Shown here: positions 25,719-34,041 of the stretch, piece after piece | Layout: the number at the start of each line of letters is the position of its first letter | Position numbering within the stretch: position 1 is the first letter of the stretch | Assembly: GCA_023390905.1 (NCBI GenBank) | Contig: JAEWBY010000008.1 | Span: forward strand, 1 to 64,000 | Direction: 5' to 3' | Origin: Pseudomonadota bacterium | GTDB taxonomy: Bacteria; Pseudomonadota; Gammaproteobacteria; Xanthomonadales; Xanthomonadaceae | DNA length: 64,000 nucleotides | Notes under the pieces: model-generated | Databases searched by the model: none | Seen by the model: the letters and a program-made list of their open reading frames with translations, nothing else | What the model was told of the DNA's origin: nothing | Program-made: the position numbers and the translations under genes

Positions 25719-25880
25719 GCGCCAATGAACTCAATGTTGGGGCTGGACGCCCGAGCGTCCGCATCGTATTAGGCCCCCGGACGAGCATTTCGTCAGGGGG
25801 AACTCCCAGCTTATAACATTCCGCGGGCGCAAAACCATCAATTTGTGAGGTTTTTTGACCCGTGGCGTCATCGTTTTCCG

Positions 25881-27071
25881 TTAGGGAAGGGCCAGAATCT
25901 TCTTGGCGTCCTCGGGCTTCTTCAGGCCTTTTTCCAGCGCGGCCTTGGCCGCCTGCTTGGCCTCCGGGATGCGGTTCTCCTGCCACAGCACGCGGGCCAG
26001 GTTGAGGTAGGTCTCGCCGTTCTGGGACAGTGGCGCGGCCTTCTGCCACGCAGCGATGGCCTGCGGGATCTGCTCGGAATAGTAGTAAGCCTGGGCCAGC
26101 GCCAGATTGGTCGTGTAGTCCGATTTCAGCACGCCTTTCTCGAGACCCTCATTGATGGCGGAGATTACTTCCTTCTCCTTGCCATCCATGTTGGCGTACA
26201 TGCTGTAGAGCTGCTTGTATTCGCGCTCGTCGGTCAATTGACCCGAGGCGCGCAGCTTTTCCAGGACGGCCACGGCCTGATCGTTCTTGTCCGCCTGCAG
26301 GTAGACAGACGCCAGATTCATCTGCGCCTTCTTGTCGGAAGGATTCTTGCTGGCAAGCGATTCGGCCAGCTTGATGGCCGCATCGCTCTGGCCGGCTTCG
26401 GCATAGCTGGCCATCAGCACCTGCAGCCATTCGTTCTTCGGTTCCGGCGTGGCGTCGATGGCCTGCTTGAGGAACGGGATGGCATCGTTGTAGCGCTCCA
26501 TCCGATACAGGATGTTGCCCTTGACGATCAGTTCTTCCGGACGCTGCGACTTGGTTTCGCTGAGCATGCGGTCCATCGTCGCGAGCGCGTCGGCGTACTG
26601 GTCATCCTGCATCTGCAACTGCGCCAGGAAGAACATCGTGCCGTAGTGGCTGTTGTTGTCCAGGCCGTTGAACTCGAGCACCTTGTTCGCGTAGTCCTTG
26701 GCCAGCTTGCTGTCGTCCTTGCCGTACGCGGCCTGCGCTGCAAGCTGCGCGGCGACCGACTTGTCGTATGCGTTGGCCTTCTCGCTGGCGATGATCTCGT
26801 TGGCGAGCGTGATCACCTCGTCTTCGGCGCCTTCCTTCTCGTTCGCCTTGAACAGCTTGCTGAGCTGGCTCTGCATCTTGGCCGAGCTCTTGTCCTTCGG
26901 CTCCTGACGCGAAGCATCCGGATACTTCACTTCTTCCTTCTTCGGCTTCTGGCGACGCGCGGAGCTGTCTTCGCGATTCATCTGCGCGGTCGCGTCAGCG
27001 ACGACGCCGGCGCCCAGCAGACCGACGATGGCGAGGGAGAGCAGGGCGTGTTTGGACTTGCGATACAGCAT
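25881..27071 (-). CDS. Periplasmic tetratricopeptide-repeat protein linked to the TonB operon
   Basis: The product has 396 residues. A signal peptide ends near ADATAQ (about 30). A charged Lys/Glu-rich linker follows, then about six to eight TPR-like helical pairs from residue 70 to the end. Examples are PEELIVKGNILYRMERYNDA and AYYYSEQIPQAIAAWQKAAP. TPR proteins of TonB clusters are known in other gammaproteobacteria as accessory partners of TonB. This gene lies 162 bases upstream of tonB on the same strand with no terminator between, so shared transcription is plausible. Confidence 0.88.
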   Translation of the reverse strand: MLYRKSKHALLSLAIVGLLGAGVVADATAQMNREDSSARRQKPKKEEVKYPDASRQEPKDKSSAKMQSQLSKLFKANEKEGAEDEVITLANEIIASEKANAYDKSVAAQLAAQAAYGKDDSKLAKDYANKVLEFNGLDNNSHYGTMFFLAQLQMQDDQYADALATMDRMLSETKSQRPEELIVKGNILYRMERYNDAIPFLKQAIDATPEPKNEWLQVLMASYAEAGQSDAAIKLAESLASKNPSDKKAQMNLASVYLQADKNDQAVAVLEKLRASGQLTDEREYKQLYSMYANMDGKEKEVISAINEGLEKGVLKSDYTTNLALAQAYYYSEQIPQAIAAWQKAAPLSQNGETYLNLARVLWQENRIPEAKQAAKAALEKGLKKPEDAKKILALP

Positions 27072-27195
27072 GGTGGATCACCTCAGAGCAGAAGCGGTTC
27101 GTGGGTATCGTCGGATCCTTCCGGGCCGGAAAAACTATCAGAAACCGGGCTGATGCTGGTAAGAATTTCGTTGCTGCGCAGCAACATACGGCAGT

Positions 27196-28002
27196 TCAAC
27201 CGCAGCGGGGCACGTTTCCTGCCTTGCGCGCGGCTTCGAACGTCGGCATCAGGGCCGGTGCATCGCGCTCCAGTTCGCGGATGCGATTGGTCGGATCCGG
27301 GTGCGTGGACAGCCACTGGGGTGGACGGCTGCCGCCTGCCTGCACCATGTTCTGCCAGAGGTTCACCGCTTGTCGGGGATCAAAGCCTGCCTGCGCCATC
27401 AGGCGCTGGCCGACCACATCGGCCTCGTTCTCCTGCGTGCGCGAATTGGGCAGGAGAATCAAGCCCTGCGCGCCGATGCTTCCGAACTGGCTGACGGCAT
27501 CCGTGCCCGTCTGGCCGTATTTGGCGCCGGCCAGCGCGCCGAGAATGCTCAGGCCCGTCTGCGTACCCATCTGGCGCGTGATGCGCTCTTCATGGTGCCG
27601 GCTGATGACGTGGCCAATCTCGTGGCCGAGCACCGCCGCCAGCTGATCCTGGTTCTTGGCCACGGTGAAGATGCCGGTGTTGACGCCGACCTTGCCGCCA
27701 GGCAGGGCGAACGCATTGGGTTCGGGATCCACGAATACCGCCGTCTCCCACGCCACCTGCCGCTGTTCCGGCGGGAGCTGCCGCACCAGCGCGTTGACCA
27801 CGCACGTGACGTAGGCGTTCTGCTTGGCGTCCTTGCTCGCCGGCTCCTTCGCCTTGGTTTCGGCGAATGCCTGCGCACCGAGCTGATTGAGCTGATCCTG
27901 CGACACGCCACCGACCACCTGCGTGCGGCCGGTAGGCGAAGTGGTCGTGGCACAGGCCACCAGGACGACGGTGATCGAGGCGGCAAGCAACCAGGGTTTC
28001 AT
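27196..28002 (-). CDS. M48-family metallopeptidase, lipoprotein
   Basis: The product has 268 residues. A lipobox ends in LVAC (Cys17). The zinc motif HEIGH (127-131) and a downstream glutamate in RTQENEADVVG complete the M48 metal site. The layout matches LoiP/YcaL-like periplasmic proteases that degrade misfolded outer-membrane proteins. The start at 28002 was chosen because GGAG lies 9 bases upstream, between this ATG and an earlier one at 28011. A TTGACG -35-like element lies upstream near 28045. The C-terminus ends with an unusual Cys-Gly pair. Confidence 0.93.
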   Translation of the reverse strand: MKPWLLAASITVVLVACATTTSPTGRTQVVGGVSQDQLNQLGAQAFAETKAKEPASKDAKQNAYVTCVVNALVRQLPPEQRQVAWETAVFVDPEPNAFALPGGKVGVNTGIFTVAKNQDQLAAVLGHEIGHVISRHHEERITRQMGTQTGLSILGALAGAKYGQTGTDAVSQFGSIGAQGLILLPNSRTQENEADVVGQRLMAQAGFDPRQAVNLWQNMVQAGGSRPPQWLSTHPDPTNRIRELERDAPALMPTFEAARKAGNVPRCG

Positions 28003-28075
28003 GGGCGGCACTCCTTTCCAGATTGCCGCTAGTGTCTGCAGGAAAGTCTTAACTTCCCGTCAACCGAACTGCGCC

Positions 28076-28891
28076 TCAGGGTGCCGAAACGGACAACATC
28101 GCCATGGCCAGCGCGTTGTTCAGCGCATGTGCGGCAAACGCGGCCCAGATCGACCCGGTGCGCCGGTAAACCCAGGCGAAGGCCATCCCCATCAGCGCAT
28201 ACACCGTCAACAGCAGCGCCGTCGCGCCGACGCCATTGCCGCTCAATCCTGGCACTTCATGCGCCAGTGCGAACACCACGCCGCTCAGGATCAGTCCTGT
28301 CATCGGATGGCCGGCCTTCCAGAGACGTCCAAACAGCACGCGGCGAAACAATATTTCCTCGTACAGCGGGGCGAGCACGATCCCGAACAATCCGACGAAC
28401 CACGGCGCGTCGCGGAACGCTTCGGTGATGAGCGCGAGATTGCTGGGATTGGGCGGAATCCCGGCTCGCTGGCCCAGCCAGCTCATCGTGCTGCTGAATA
28501 CGAACACGCCTAGCGAAACCGCGCCGACCCAGATCCAGGTGCGTGCCTGTGCAAGCGCGGCGATCGAACGCCGGCGTTCCGAGGCATCGGCAGGCGCGCG
28601 CCAGAGGTAGAGCAGGGTGGCCGTGCCGCCCATGCCGATCATGGTGATGGCCAGTTGCGTGATGGCGCCGGGCTGACCGATCGCGCCGGTGATGTCCTCG
28701 GGCCGGGCACCGGCCATCGCCAGACGCACGCCTTCGATCACACCCCAGCCCATGCCGGCGGCCATCATCAGGCCAACGCCGATCACGATCGCCAGGACGA
28801 GATCGATCGCGAACGATCCCAGCGCCTTCCCCATCGGAACCGCCGCCAGCGGCGGCGGCGATGCAATCGCTGGCGCGGCGTCGACGTTCAC
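28076..28891 (-). CDS. CPBP-family intramembrane metalloprotease
   Basis: The product has 271 residues with about seven to eight hydrophobic helices. The ABI/CPBP motifs are present: EEILFRRVLFG (Glu178-Glu179), FALAHE with His211, and a final HALNN. These residues form the intramembrane zinc or water-activating site of Rce1-like proteases. The biological substrate is unknown. It lies 3 bases downstream of the gyrB stop on the same strand, so it is likely read from the gyrB transcript. Confidence 0.92.
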   Translation of the reverse strand: MNVDAAPAIASPPPLAAVPMGKALGSFAIDLVLAIVIGVGLMMAAGMGWGVIEGVRLAMAGARPEDITGAIGQPGAITQLAITMIGMGGTATLLYLWRAPADASERRRSIAALAQARTWIWVGAVSLGVFVFSSTMSWLGQRAGIPPNPSNLALITEAFRDAPWFVGLFGIVLAPLYEEILFRRVLFGRLWKAGHPMTGLILSGVVFALAHEVPGLSGNGVGATALLLTVYALMGMAFAWVYRRTGSIWAAFAAHALNNALAMAMLSVSAP

Positions 28892-28894
28892 GGA

Positions 28895-31336
28895 TCAGAC
28901 GTCGAGATTGGCGACCTTCAGCGCATTGGCTTCGATGAAATCGCGGCGCGGTTCCACCACATCGCCCATCAGGGTGCTGAAGATCTGATCGGCGGCCACG
29001 GCATCCTCGATCCGGACCTGCAACAGGCGACGCGTATCCGGATTGACCGTGGTGTCCCACAACTGCTCGGGATTCATTTCGCCCAGGCCCTTGAAGCGCT
29101 GGATGCTGCGGCCCTTCTTGGCTTCTTCCAGCAGCCAGGCCTGCGCCTGCGCGAAGCTTTCAATCGGCTGCGTCTTGTTGCCGCGCACGATGCTCGCACC
29201 TTCGCGGACCAGCCCGTGCAGCAGATCGGCCGACTCGCGCAACGCGCGCAGTTCGCCGGTCTCGAACACCGACAGCGGCAAGACCTGCGTCAGTTCCTCG
29301 CCCATGTGGCGACGCGTGGCAAGCAACGCGGCGGGGCGTTGTTCGTTCGCCGGTTGCAATTGCAGCGCGTAACGCGGGCTGCCCAGGCCACCGCGGTTCA
29401 ACTTGGTTTCGAGCGCGGCAAGCTCCGCGCGCTCGTGCTGGTTGCGCTCGACGAATGCCGCATCCAATGGAGCGAAGTCGATCAATGCTTCCAGCAACTG
29501 CGGGTCGAAGCGATGCGCGTTGCGCGCGATAGCATCACGCGCGTTGGCGTAAGCGAGCAGCAGTTTTTCCAGGGCTTCACTCGGAATCGCCGGTTCATCC
29601 TGCGCGGGAATCAGCGCGGCGCCTTCGACCGCGCTGTTGGCCAGGTACACATTGAGCGCCGCGTCATCCTTCAGATACAGCTCCTGCTTGCCCTGCTTGA
29701 GTTTGTAGAGCGGCGGCAGGCCGATGTAGACATGGCCGCGTTCGATCAGCTCGGGCATCTGGCGATAGAAGAACGTCAACAGCAGCGTGCGGATGTGCGA
29801 ACCGTCCACGTCCGCGTCGGTCATGATGATGATGCGGTGGTAGCGCAGCTTGTCCGGGTTGTATTCGTCCTTGCCGATGCCGGTGCCGAGCGCGGTGATC
29901 AATGTGCCGACTTCCGCGGACGACAGCATGCGATCGAAGCGCGCGCGCTCGACATTGAGGATCTTGCCGCGCAGCGGAAGCACCGCCTGGTTGCGACGGT
30001 TGCGGCCCTGCTTGGCCGAACCGCCGGCCGAGTCACCCTCGACGATGAACAGTTCGGACAGGGCGGGATCCTTTTCCTGGCAGTCGGCCAGCTTGCCGGG
30101 CAGGCCGGCAATATCCAGCGCGCCCTTGCGTCGCGTCAGTTCACGGGCCTTGCGTGCCGCTTCGCGCGCACGCGCGGCATCGACGACCTTTTCGGCAATC
30201 GCGCGGGCCTCGGTGGGGTTTTCCTGCAGGAACTCCTCCAAACGTGCACCGAACGTGGCCTCAACGGCCGGCTTCACGTCGGAACTGACCAGCTTCTCCT
30301 TGGTCTGCGAGGAGAAACTCGGGTCCGGTACCTTGACCGACAGCACCGCGATCATGCCTTCACGCATATCGTCGCCGGACAGGTTCACCTTGGCCTGCTT
30401 GGCGATGCCGTTCTGCTCGATGTAGTTGGTCAGGGTGCGAGTGAGCGCCGCGCGGAACCCGGCCAGATGCGTGCCGCCATCCTTCTGCGGGATGTTGTTG
30501 GTGAAGCAGAACATCGTTTCCTGGTAGGCGTCGGTCCATTGCAGGGCCACGTCCACCGTGATGCCGTTGGTCTCGCCGGTGACGGAAATGACGTTCGGAT
30601 GCAACGGGGTCTTCAGTTGCGCCAGATGTTCGACGAAGCTGCGGATGCCGCCTTCGTACTGGAAGACATCCTGCCGACCCTCGCCGCGCTTGTCGATCAA
30701 CGTGATCTTGACGCCGGAATTGAGGAAGGACAGTTCGCGCAGCCGGCGCGCGAGGATGTCGTAGTGGAACTCCACGTCCGTGAAGATCTCGGCCGCCGGC
30801 TTGAAGCGCAGGGTCGTGCCGCGCTTGTCCGAGGCTTCCAGCTGCTTCAGCGCGTACAGCGGCTCGCCAAGCGAATATTCCTGCTGGTGGTGGAAACCAT
30901 CGCGCCAGATATCCAGCCACAAGTGCTCGGAGAGGGCGTTCACCACGGAAACGCCGACTCCGTGGAGACCACCGGAGACCTTGTAGCTGTTGTCGTCGAA
31001 CTTGCCGCCGGCGTGCAGCACGGTCAGGATGACTTCGGCGGCGGAGCGGTTTTCTTCCTTGTGGATATCCACCGGAATGCCGCGGCCGTTGTCCGAAACC
31101 GAGACCGAGCCGTCGTCGTGGATTTTGACCACGACATCATCCGCATGGCCGGCCAGCGCTTCGTCAATCGAGTTGTCGACGACCTCGAACACCATGTGGT
31201 GCAGGCCGGTGCCGTCGTGCACGTCGCCGATGTACATGCCCGGGCGCTTGCGGACCGCTTCCAGGCCCCGGAGGACGGTGATCTTGCTGGAGTCGTAATT
31301 GCCGTTGGGTGCTGCGGGGATGGTTTCTTCGGTCAT
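28895..31336 (-). CDS. gyrB: DNA gyrase subunit B
   Basis: The 813-residue ATPase subunit of type II topoisomerase introduces negative supercoils. GHKL ATP-binding motifs are present (EVVDNSIDEALAGH, DNGRGIPV, GGLHGVG). The transducer domain is followed by a TOPRIM domain with EGDSAGGSAKQGRNR and DADVDGSHI. The C-terminal region includes the roughly 170-residue insertion found in gammaproteobacterial GyrB. The start at 31336 (MTEET) matches relatives. A strong extended -10 promoter lies at 31414-31422. Confidence 0.98.
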   Translation of the reverse strand: MTEETIPAAPNGNYDSSKITVLRGLEAVRKRPGMYIGDVHDGTGLHHMVFEVVDNSIDEALAGHADDVVVKIHDDGSVSVSDNGRGIPVDIHKEENRSAAEVILTVLHAGGKFDDNSYKVSGGLHGVGVSVVNALSEHLWLDIWRDGFHHQQEYSLGEPLYALKQLEASDKRGTTLRFKPAAEIFTDVEFHYDILARRLRELSFLNSGVKITLIDKRGEGRQDVFQYEGGIRSFVEHLAQLKTPLHPNVISVTGETNGITVDVALQWTDAYQETMFCFTNNIPQKDGGTHLAGFRAALTRTLTNYIEQNGIAKQAKVNLSGDDMREGMIAVLSVKVPDPSFSSQTKEKLVSSDVKPAVEATFGARLEEFLQENPTEARAIAEKVVDAARAREAARKARELTRRKGALDIAGLPGKLADCQEKDPALSELFIVEGDSAGGSAKQGRNRRNQAVLPLRGKILNVERARFDRMLSSAEVGTLITALGTGIGKDEYNPDKLRYHRIIIMTDADVDGSHIRTLLLTFFYRQMPELIERGHVYIGLPPLYKLKQGKQELYLKDDAALNVYLANSAVEGAALIPAQDEPAIPSEALEKLLLAYANARDAIARNAHRFDPQLLEALIDFAPLDAAFVERNQHERAELAALETKLNRGGLGSPRYALQLQPANEQRPAALLATRRHMGEELTQVLPLSVFETGELRALRESADLLHGLVREGASIVRGNKTQPIESFAQAQAWLLEEAKKGRSIQRFKGLGEMNPEQLWDTTVNPDTRRLLQVRIEDAVAADQIFSTLMGDVVEPRRDFIEANALKVANLDV

Positions 31337-31413
31337 TCGCTTCAGATCGGCTGCATAGCCCACGCTGTCGTCGCGCAGGACAGACAGGCCACCGGGCTAC
31401 AGGGAGGTGGGAA

Positions 31414-31422
31414 ATTATAGCA
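31414..31422 (-). promoter_or_regulatory. Extended -10 promoter of gyrB
   Basis: On the minus strand TGC-TATAAT is a perfect extended -10 element. The -35 region is weak, as is usual for this class. The expected start near 31407 leaves a leader of about 70 bases. Confidence 0.7.
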
Positions 31423-31456
31423 TTGACCGATACTTGGCCGGCCCGCGCGCAGGCGG

Positions 31457-32539
31457 TCAGCCCGTTACTAGATGTCCTTGTTCCACGTGAAACCGCGCTA
31501 CTGGCTGGTATTCCACCAACATGGCGGGCTCTTCCGTGCCGGTCAGGAATATCTGCGCACCGCTTTGTTGGAGCCGGTGCAGTACACGTCCCTGATGGTT
31601 GCGATCCAGTTCGGAGGCCAGGTCGTCGAGCGCGATCACCGGCGGTTCTCCGCGCTCGACGGCAAAATCCTCCGCCTGGCTCAGCAGGCAGGCGAGCGCC
31701 GTCAGCTTGGCTTGGCCTCGCGACAGGGTTTCTCCCATCGGGCAGGCCTCGTAATGCACCGCCCAATCCGCGCGATGTGGACCCACCGAGGTGTAGCCGT
31801 TGAGGCGATCGCGGTCCCGTGCGAGCAGCAGCGCATCCCCCAACGACAATTCCTGCCGGCGCCAGCCTGGCTGGAACTGGAGATCGGCACGGCCCAAGGT
31901 CGGTATCAGCTCAAGCGCGACCTGGGAAAGCCGTGTCTGCAGGCGTTCGAGATACTGCTGGCGTCGCTCCGTCAGCGGTTCGCCCGCCTCGGCAAGTTCA
32001 TGGTCCCAGGCATCCAATTGCGGTCCGGTGGTACCACTTTTCAATAGCGCATTGCGCTGCTTCAGTGCGCGCGCATAGCGTCGCCAGAGCCGGAGAAAGT
32101 CCTGTTCCACGTGGAACAGGCCCCAGTCCAGGAAGCGGCGTCTGGGCTCACCGCCCCCCGTAACCAAGGCGTGGCTTCCCGGTTCGAACGTCACGACGGC
32201 CAGCGCGGCACACAAATCCCCGAGCTGCTGCACGGCCTCACCGTCGAGCTTACCCGTCCACGTCTGGCCGGAGTGCCGCAATCCGGCTCGCCGGGTCCGC
32301 TGCCGAGCGTGTTCCTGCCATTCGACGAAGATCTCCAGCGCGTCGGCCCCGGTACGCACCAGCCCGTCCCGTACCCGCCCGCGGAAGCTCCGTCCGTACG
32401 CCATCAGGTGCAGCGCTTCCAGGAGGGAAGTCTTTCCTGCGCCGTTGTCCCCGGTGATCAGGTTCAGTCCCGGCCCTGGAGCCAGCGAAATGTGGTCGAA
32501 GCGTCTCAGCGCCCCGACTACCAGGCGTGTCACATGCAT
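31457..32539 (-). CDS. recF: DNA replication and repair protein RecF
   Basis: The 360-residue SMC-like ATPase loads RecA at gaps with RecO and RecR. Walker A is GDNGAGKTSLLEAL (about 30-43), the signature motif is near LSRGQAKL, and Walker B is PPVIALDDLASELD. The start at 32539 (MHVTRLVV) is the family-typical start; an upstream in-frame ATG adds 11 residues. It lies 170 bases downstream of dnaN, behind a terminator and its own TACAAT -10-like element. Two parS-like sites are embedded in the reading frame, both encoding FHVEQ. Confidence 0.97.
   Translation of the reverse strand: MHVTRLVVGALRRFDHISLAPGPGLNLITGDNGAGKTSLLEALHLMAYGRSFRGRVRDGLVRTGADALEIFVEWQEHARQRTRRAGLRHSGQTWTGKLDGEAVQQLGDLCAALAVVTFEPGSHALVTGGGEPRRRFLDWGLFHVEQDFLRLWRRYARALKQRNALLKSGTTGPQLDAWDHELAEAGEPLTERRQQYLERLQTRLSQVALELIPTLGRADLQFQPGWRRQELSLGDALLLARDRDRLNGYTSVGPHRADWAVHYEACPMGETLSRGQAKLTALACLLSQAEDFAVERGEPPVIALDDLASELDRNHQGRVLHRLQQSGAQIFLTGTEEPAMLVEYQPVARFHVEQGHLVTG
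31479..31494. promoter_or_regulatory. parS-like centromere site 1 (inside recF 3' end)
   Basis: TGTTCCACGTGAAACC matches the ParB site consensus TGTTTCACGTGAAACA/TGTTCCACGTGGAACA at 14 or more of 16 positions, including the invariant CACGTG core. It is encoded in recF as FHVEQ, eight codons before the stop. Confidence 0.8.
32103..32118. promoter_or_regulatory. parS-like centromere site 2 (inside recF)
   Basis: TGTTCCACGTGGAACA is a perfect 16-base palindrome, extended by two more symmetric bases on each side (32101-32120). It is an exact canonical parS form and again encodes FHVEQ in recF, 624 bases from site 1. Confidence 0.88.
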
Positions 32540-32621
32540 GTACTCGTCCAACCATGACCGATTGACGGACATTCACGCCGGCGCGAACGCTGCTGATTGG
32601 ACGGCAAGAAAAGCATTCCCG

Positions 32622-32627
32622 ATTGTA
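32622..32627 (-). promoter_or_regulatory. -10-like element of recF
   Basis: TACAAT on the minus strand lies downstream of the dnaN terminator and about 80 bases before the recF start. The -35 is not clear. It would let recF be expressed apart from dnaN. Confidence 0.4.
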
Positions 32628-32651
32628 GAGGGGCGCGAGAGTCCCGGCGAG

Positions 32652-32685
32652 ATTCAAAAGAAGAAACGCCCGGCAAGCCGGGCGT
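32652..32685 (-). terminator. Terminator-like hairpin after dnaN
   Basis: On the minus strand a 9-bp stem (ACGCCCGGC/GCCGGGCGT, 2-base spacer) is followed by TTCTTCTTTT. The T-run is interrupted, so termination may be partial. Confidence 0.7.
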
Positions 32686-32689
32686 CTCC

Positions 32690-32705
32690 TGTTCCACGTG
32701 AAACC
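32690..32705. promoter_or_regulatory. parS-like centromere site 3 (dnaN 3' untranslated region)
   Basis: This is the same 16 bases as site 1 (TGTTCCACGTGAAACC), located between the dnaN stop codon and its terminator stem. It is non-coding, unlike the two sites in recF. Confidence 0.8.
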
Positions 32706-32709
32706 CAAC

Positions 32710-33810
32710 TCAGAGACGCAGCGGCATGACCACGTGCCGTGATTTTTCGCTGCTGGCCTCGCGAACGAGCGCCGAGGAGTTGGCATCGCGCAACTGGATG
32801 ACGACGTGCTCATCCCGAAGTGCGCTCAGCGCGTCGAGCAAATAGTTGACGTTGAAGCCGATGGCCAGGTTGTCCACCTTGGTTTCGGCCTCGATTTCCT
32901 CCTGCGCCTCTTCCTGTTCCGGGTTGTGCGCGCTGATCTTCAGCTGGCCCGGCGAGACTTCGACACGCACGCCACGATATTTCTCGTTCGACAGGATGGC
33001 CGCGCGTTGCAGGGCCGCGCGCAGGACTTCGCGATCCAGCCGTACTTCGCGATCGGCGCCAATGGGAATCACCGCACCGTAGTCCGGGAACCGGCCATCG
33101 ATCAGCTTGGAAGTGAAGGTTACATCGTCGCGCTTGACCCGGATGTGGCTGCGTCCGACTTCCAGCTCCAGGCTGCGATCGCCGCCCTCAAGCAGGCGTT
33201 GCAGTTCGGTGACGCCCTTGCGTGGAACGATCAGCTGTCGCTTGGAGAGCGGCGAGCCTTCCAGTTGCGCCTCGCACAGCGCCAGCCGGTGGCCATCGGT
33301 GGCCACGCAACGCAGCGTGCGATCCGCCAGATCGAACAGCAGGCCGTTGAGGTAATAGCGCACGTCCTGCTGCGCCATTGCGAAGGCCGTGCGTTCGATC
33401 AGTTCCTTGAGGGTGGCCTCCGGTACGTCAACACGCTCGGTGGCCTCGACTTCGTCGACCGACGGAAAATCGTTCGCCGGCAACGTCGCCAGCGTGAACC
33501 GGCTGCGTCCGGCCTGCACCGTCACCTTGTCGGCGGACTGGGTCACGGTGACCTTGCTGCCGTCCGGCAGGGCGCGAATGATCTCGAACAACTTGCGCGC
33601 CGGAATGGTGGTTTCGCCATCCTGGGCGTCATCCACCGCACTGCGGGCAATCATTTCCACTTCCAGGTCGGTTCCGGTCAGCGAAAGCTGGCCGTTCTGC
33701 ACCTGCACCAGGAAGTTGGCCAGGACCGGCAGGGTCTGCCGGCGTTCCACCACGTTGACCACCTGGGCCAGTGGCTTGAGAAAGGCTTCTCGCTGAAGGC
33801 TGAAACGCAT
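32710..33810 (-). CDS. dnaN: DNA polymerase III beta subunit (sliding clamp)
   Basis: The 366-residue protein forms the dimeric ring that tethers polymerase III. The three clamp domains are recognisable: FSLQREAFLKPLAQVVNVVERR, a middle domain with YYLNGLLFD, and a C-terminal VNYLLDALSAL. It ends in the typical VMPLRL. It is the second gene of the dnaA-dnaN block, with the oriC candidate between them. The start ATG at 33810 is standard for the family. A DnaA-box array lies directly upstream and may modulate transcription. Confidence 0.98.
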   Translation of the reverse strand: MRFSLQREAFLKPLAQVVNVVERRQTLPVLANFLVQVQNGQLSLTGTDLEVEMIARSAVDDAQDGETTIPARKLFEIIRALPDGSKVTVTQSADKVTVQAGRSRFTLATLPANDFPSVDEVEATERVDVPEATLKELIERTAFAMAQQDVRYYLNGLLFDLADRTLRCVATDGHRLALCEAQLEGSPLSKRQLIVPRKGVTELQRLLEGGDRSLELEVGRSHIRVKRDDVTFTSKLIDGRFPDYGAVIPIGADREVRLDREVLRAALQRAAILSNEKYRGVRVEVSPGQLKISAHNPEQEEAQEEIEAETKVDNLAIGFNVNYLLDALSALRDEHVVIQLRDANSSALVREASSEKSRHVVMPLRL

Positions 33811-34041
33811 GTCGGTCGGTGTCCCTTGTGCCTGATGCTTCTAAAAAGAAGTGGAAGATCTTAAAAACTGGTGGTGATGGTTTCGCCGGTTTCAGTGGAA
33901 AAACATCACAAGCAACTGAATTGAAAGGATTTTCAACCAGATCCAACCCCGTGGACAAGCCCGGCTGAAGCGGCCTGCAAACCTGTGGATAAAAGTGGCC
34001 CTGAAAATCAGCCACAGATTGTCCACAAGGTGAGGACCCGC
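33811..34041. other. Candidate replication origin oriC (dnaA-dnaN intergenic region)
   Basis: Four DnaA boxes point the same way on the minus strand: TTATCCACA (33984-33992, perfect), TTGTCCACG (33950-33958), TTTTCCACT (33894-33902) and TCTTCCACT (33850-33858). One opposite box, TTGTCCACA, lies at 34019-34027. AT-rich stretches at 33836-33870 and 33898-33942 are unusual in this GC-rich genome and could serve for unwinding. In related bacteria the origin maps to this gap or to the rpmH-dnaA gap, so the assignment is probable, not certain. Confidence 0.7.

Noticed and set aside
28895..31420. Very long plus-strand open frame opposite gyrB, and similar frames opposite other genes
   Set aside because: Antisense open frames are expected from third-position GC bias; the products show no family signatures.
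13953..32736. Other CACGTG cores (13953-13958, 15273-15278, 32731-32736) as additional parS sites
   Set aside because: The flanks do not match the parS arms; only the six-base core is shared.
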